Shown here: positions 7,167 to 7,638 of the stretch, piece by piece
How positions within the stretch are numbered: position 1 is the stretch's first letter
How the letters are laid out: every line of letters starts with the position of its first letter
From: Planctomycetota bacterium
Lineage (GTDB): Bacteria; Planctomycetota; Phycisphaerae; Phycisphaerales; SM1A02
NCBI GenBank assembly: GCA_014381385.1
Contig: JACNLR010000075.1
Span: 1-7,638, forward strand
Length of the DNA stretch: 7,638 bases
Reading direction: 5' to 3'
Notes under the pieces: generated by a model
The model's database searches: none
Told to the model about the DNA's origin: nothing
Seen by the model: only the letters and a program-made list of their open reading frames with translations
Translations under genes and position numbers: made by a program

Positions 7167-7483
7167 TCGCAATGTTCGGATCATCAGCTCTAGCAGGATA
7201 CCTTATCGTGTCTGGACTCTTGCTTACCATAGGTCTTATCGGATTTTTTGTTCGACGAAATCTTATCGTGATGTTTCTTTGCACGGAGCTTATGTTTCAA
7301 GGAGCAGCGATTGCTTTTGTTGCAGTTGGCCGCTACTACTTTGATTATTCAGGCCAAGTCATGGTAATTTTTATACTCACTGTCGCCGCTGCTGAAGCGG
7401 CACTTGCGCTTGCACTCGTTGTATTGTTGCACCGGCAAAAAGATACGCTTGATGCAGATGCATATGGAGAACTGGGCGAATGA
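7163..7483 (+). CDS. nuoK: NADH-quinone oxidoreductase subunit K
   Basis: A 106-residue, three-helix membrane subunit of complex I that takes part in proton translocation and is related to MnhC/MrpC antiporter subunits. Helices lie at about 10-29, 33-56 and 65-89. The two buried glutamates are present: E42 in FLCTELMFQG, equivalent to E. coli E36, and E78 in TVAAAEAALALAL, equivalent to E72. Length is normal (about 100). The ATG overlaps the nuoJ stop as ATGA, with AGGGAG (7151-7156) 6 nt upstream as ribosome binding site. Its stop in turn overlaps the following nuoL start, so the cluster appears to be a translationally coupled operon. Confidence 0.96.
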   Translation: MIAMFGSSALAGYLIVSGLLLTIGLIGFFVRRNLIVMFLCTELMFQGAAIAFVAVGRYYFDYSGQVMVIFILTVAAAEAALALALVVLLHRQKDTLDADAYGELGE

Positions 7484-7638
7484 ATGAGATGCTCTCCATT
7501 CTTTCATCTCTTGTCGCGATGCCAGCTGGGCCCGCTTCGGAGGGTTTGCATGTTACGAACTTGAGGTTGGCTGGTTGTATTGCTTGGATGCCGCTGATGT
7601 CGGTCGTGCTTTGTGGCATTTGCGCTGCATGCCAGGTT
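7480..7638 (+). CDS. nuoL: NADH-quinone oxidoreductase subunit L, N-terminal fragment cut by the window edge
   Basis: The ATG at 7480 overlaps the nuoK stop as ATGA and opens 53 uninterrupted codons to the last base of the window. The encoded start, MNEMLSILSSLVAMPAGP followed by a segment ending LAGCIAWMPLMSVVLCGICAA, has a hydrophobic stretch with the W-x-P-L pattern common at the first helix of NuoL proteins. In nearly all bacteria nuoL follows nuoK. The assignment rests mainly on gene order, as the diagnostic antiporter core lies beyond the edge; nuoM is the main alternative. Confidence 0.65.
   Translation, partial: MNEMLSILSSLVAMPAGPASEGLHVTNLRLAGCIAWMPLMSVVLCGICAACQV

Noticed and set aside
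1..7638. A novel defence, mobile or biosynthetic system in the window
   Set aside because: Every substantial coding region is assigned to a well-known housekeeping or peptidase family, no repeat arrays or inverted repeats of element size were seen, and no gap longer than about 110 nt remains unexplained.

Overview
The window is an ordinary-looking stretch of bacterial chromosome, gene-dense and with moderate GC. It carries housekeeping genes on both strands: the 3' end of the RNase P RNA gene with its terminator, a secreted M28-type metallopeptidase, the two-subunit glycine decarboxylase (gcvPA-gcvPB), two consecutive enzymes of phosphatidylglycerol synthesis (pgsA-pgpA), and the beginning of a respiratory complex I cluster (nuoJ-nuoK-nuoL). 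I see no mobile element, CRISPR array, tRNA or phage gene. The architecture of the peptidase (signal peptide, PA domain, M28, PDZ), the split gcvP and the lengthened NuoJ would fit a planctomycete, possibly a marine Phycisphaerae relative. That placement is inferred from memory of protein families, not from a search.

Layout: positions 1-125 hold the last part of a bacterial type-A rnpB on the + strand, followed at 132-159 by a strong GNRA-loop hairpin terminator. The M28 peptidase (201-2087, - strand) converges on it. It is divergent from gcvPA (2132-3487, +), with 44 nt between the two start codons. gcvPB (3484-4980, +) overlaps gcvPA by 4 nt behind a near-perfect Shine-Dalgarno sequence. 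Convergent to that pair is a - strand operon, pgsA (5481-6128) then pgpA (4999-5484), joined by a 4-nt ATGA overlap. A 105-nt divergent intergenic region (6129-6233) separates pgsA from nuoJ (6234-7166, +), nuoK (7163-7483, +) and the N-terminal 53 codons of nuoL (7480 to the window edge), again with ATGA overlaps.

How the genes work together: GcvPA and GcvPB form the PLP-dependent P-protein that decarboxylates glycine. The GcvH and GcvT partners are not in the window. PgsA makes phosphatidylglycerophosphate, and PgpA removes its phosphate to give phosphatidylglycerol. NuoJ, NuoK and NuoL are membrane-arm subunits of the proton-pumping NADH:quinone oxidoreductase.

The most unusual item is NuoJ. 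It has two extra predicted N-terminal membrane helices and a long, mostly acidic loop between its last two helices, and it opens a nuo cluster that lacks nuoA-I upstream. I found no convincing previously undescribed system here.
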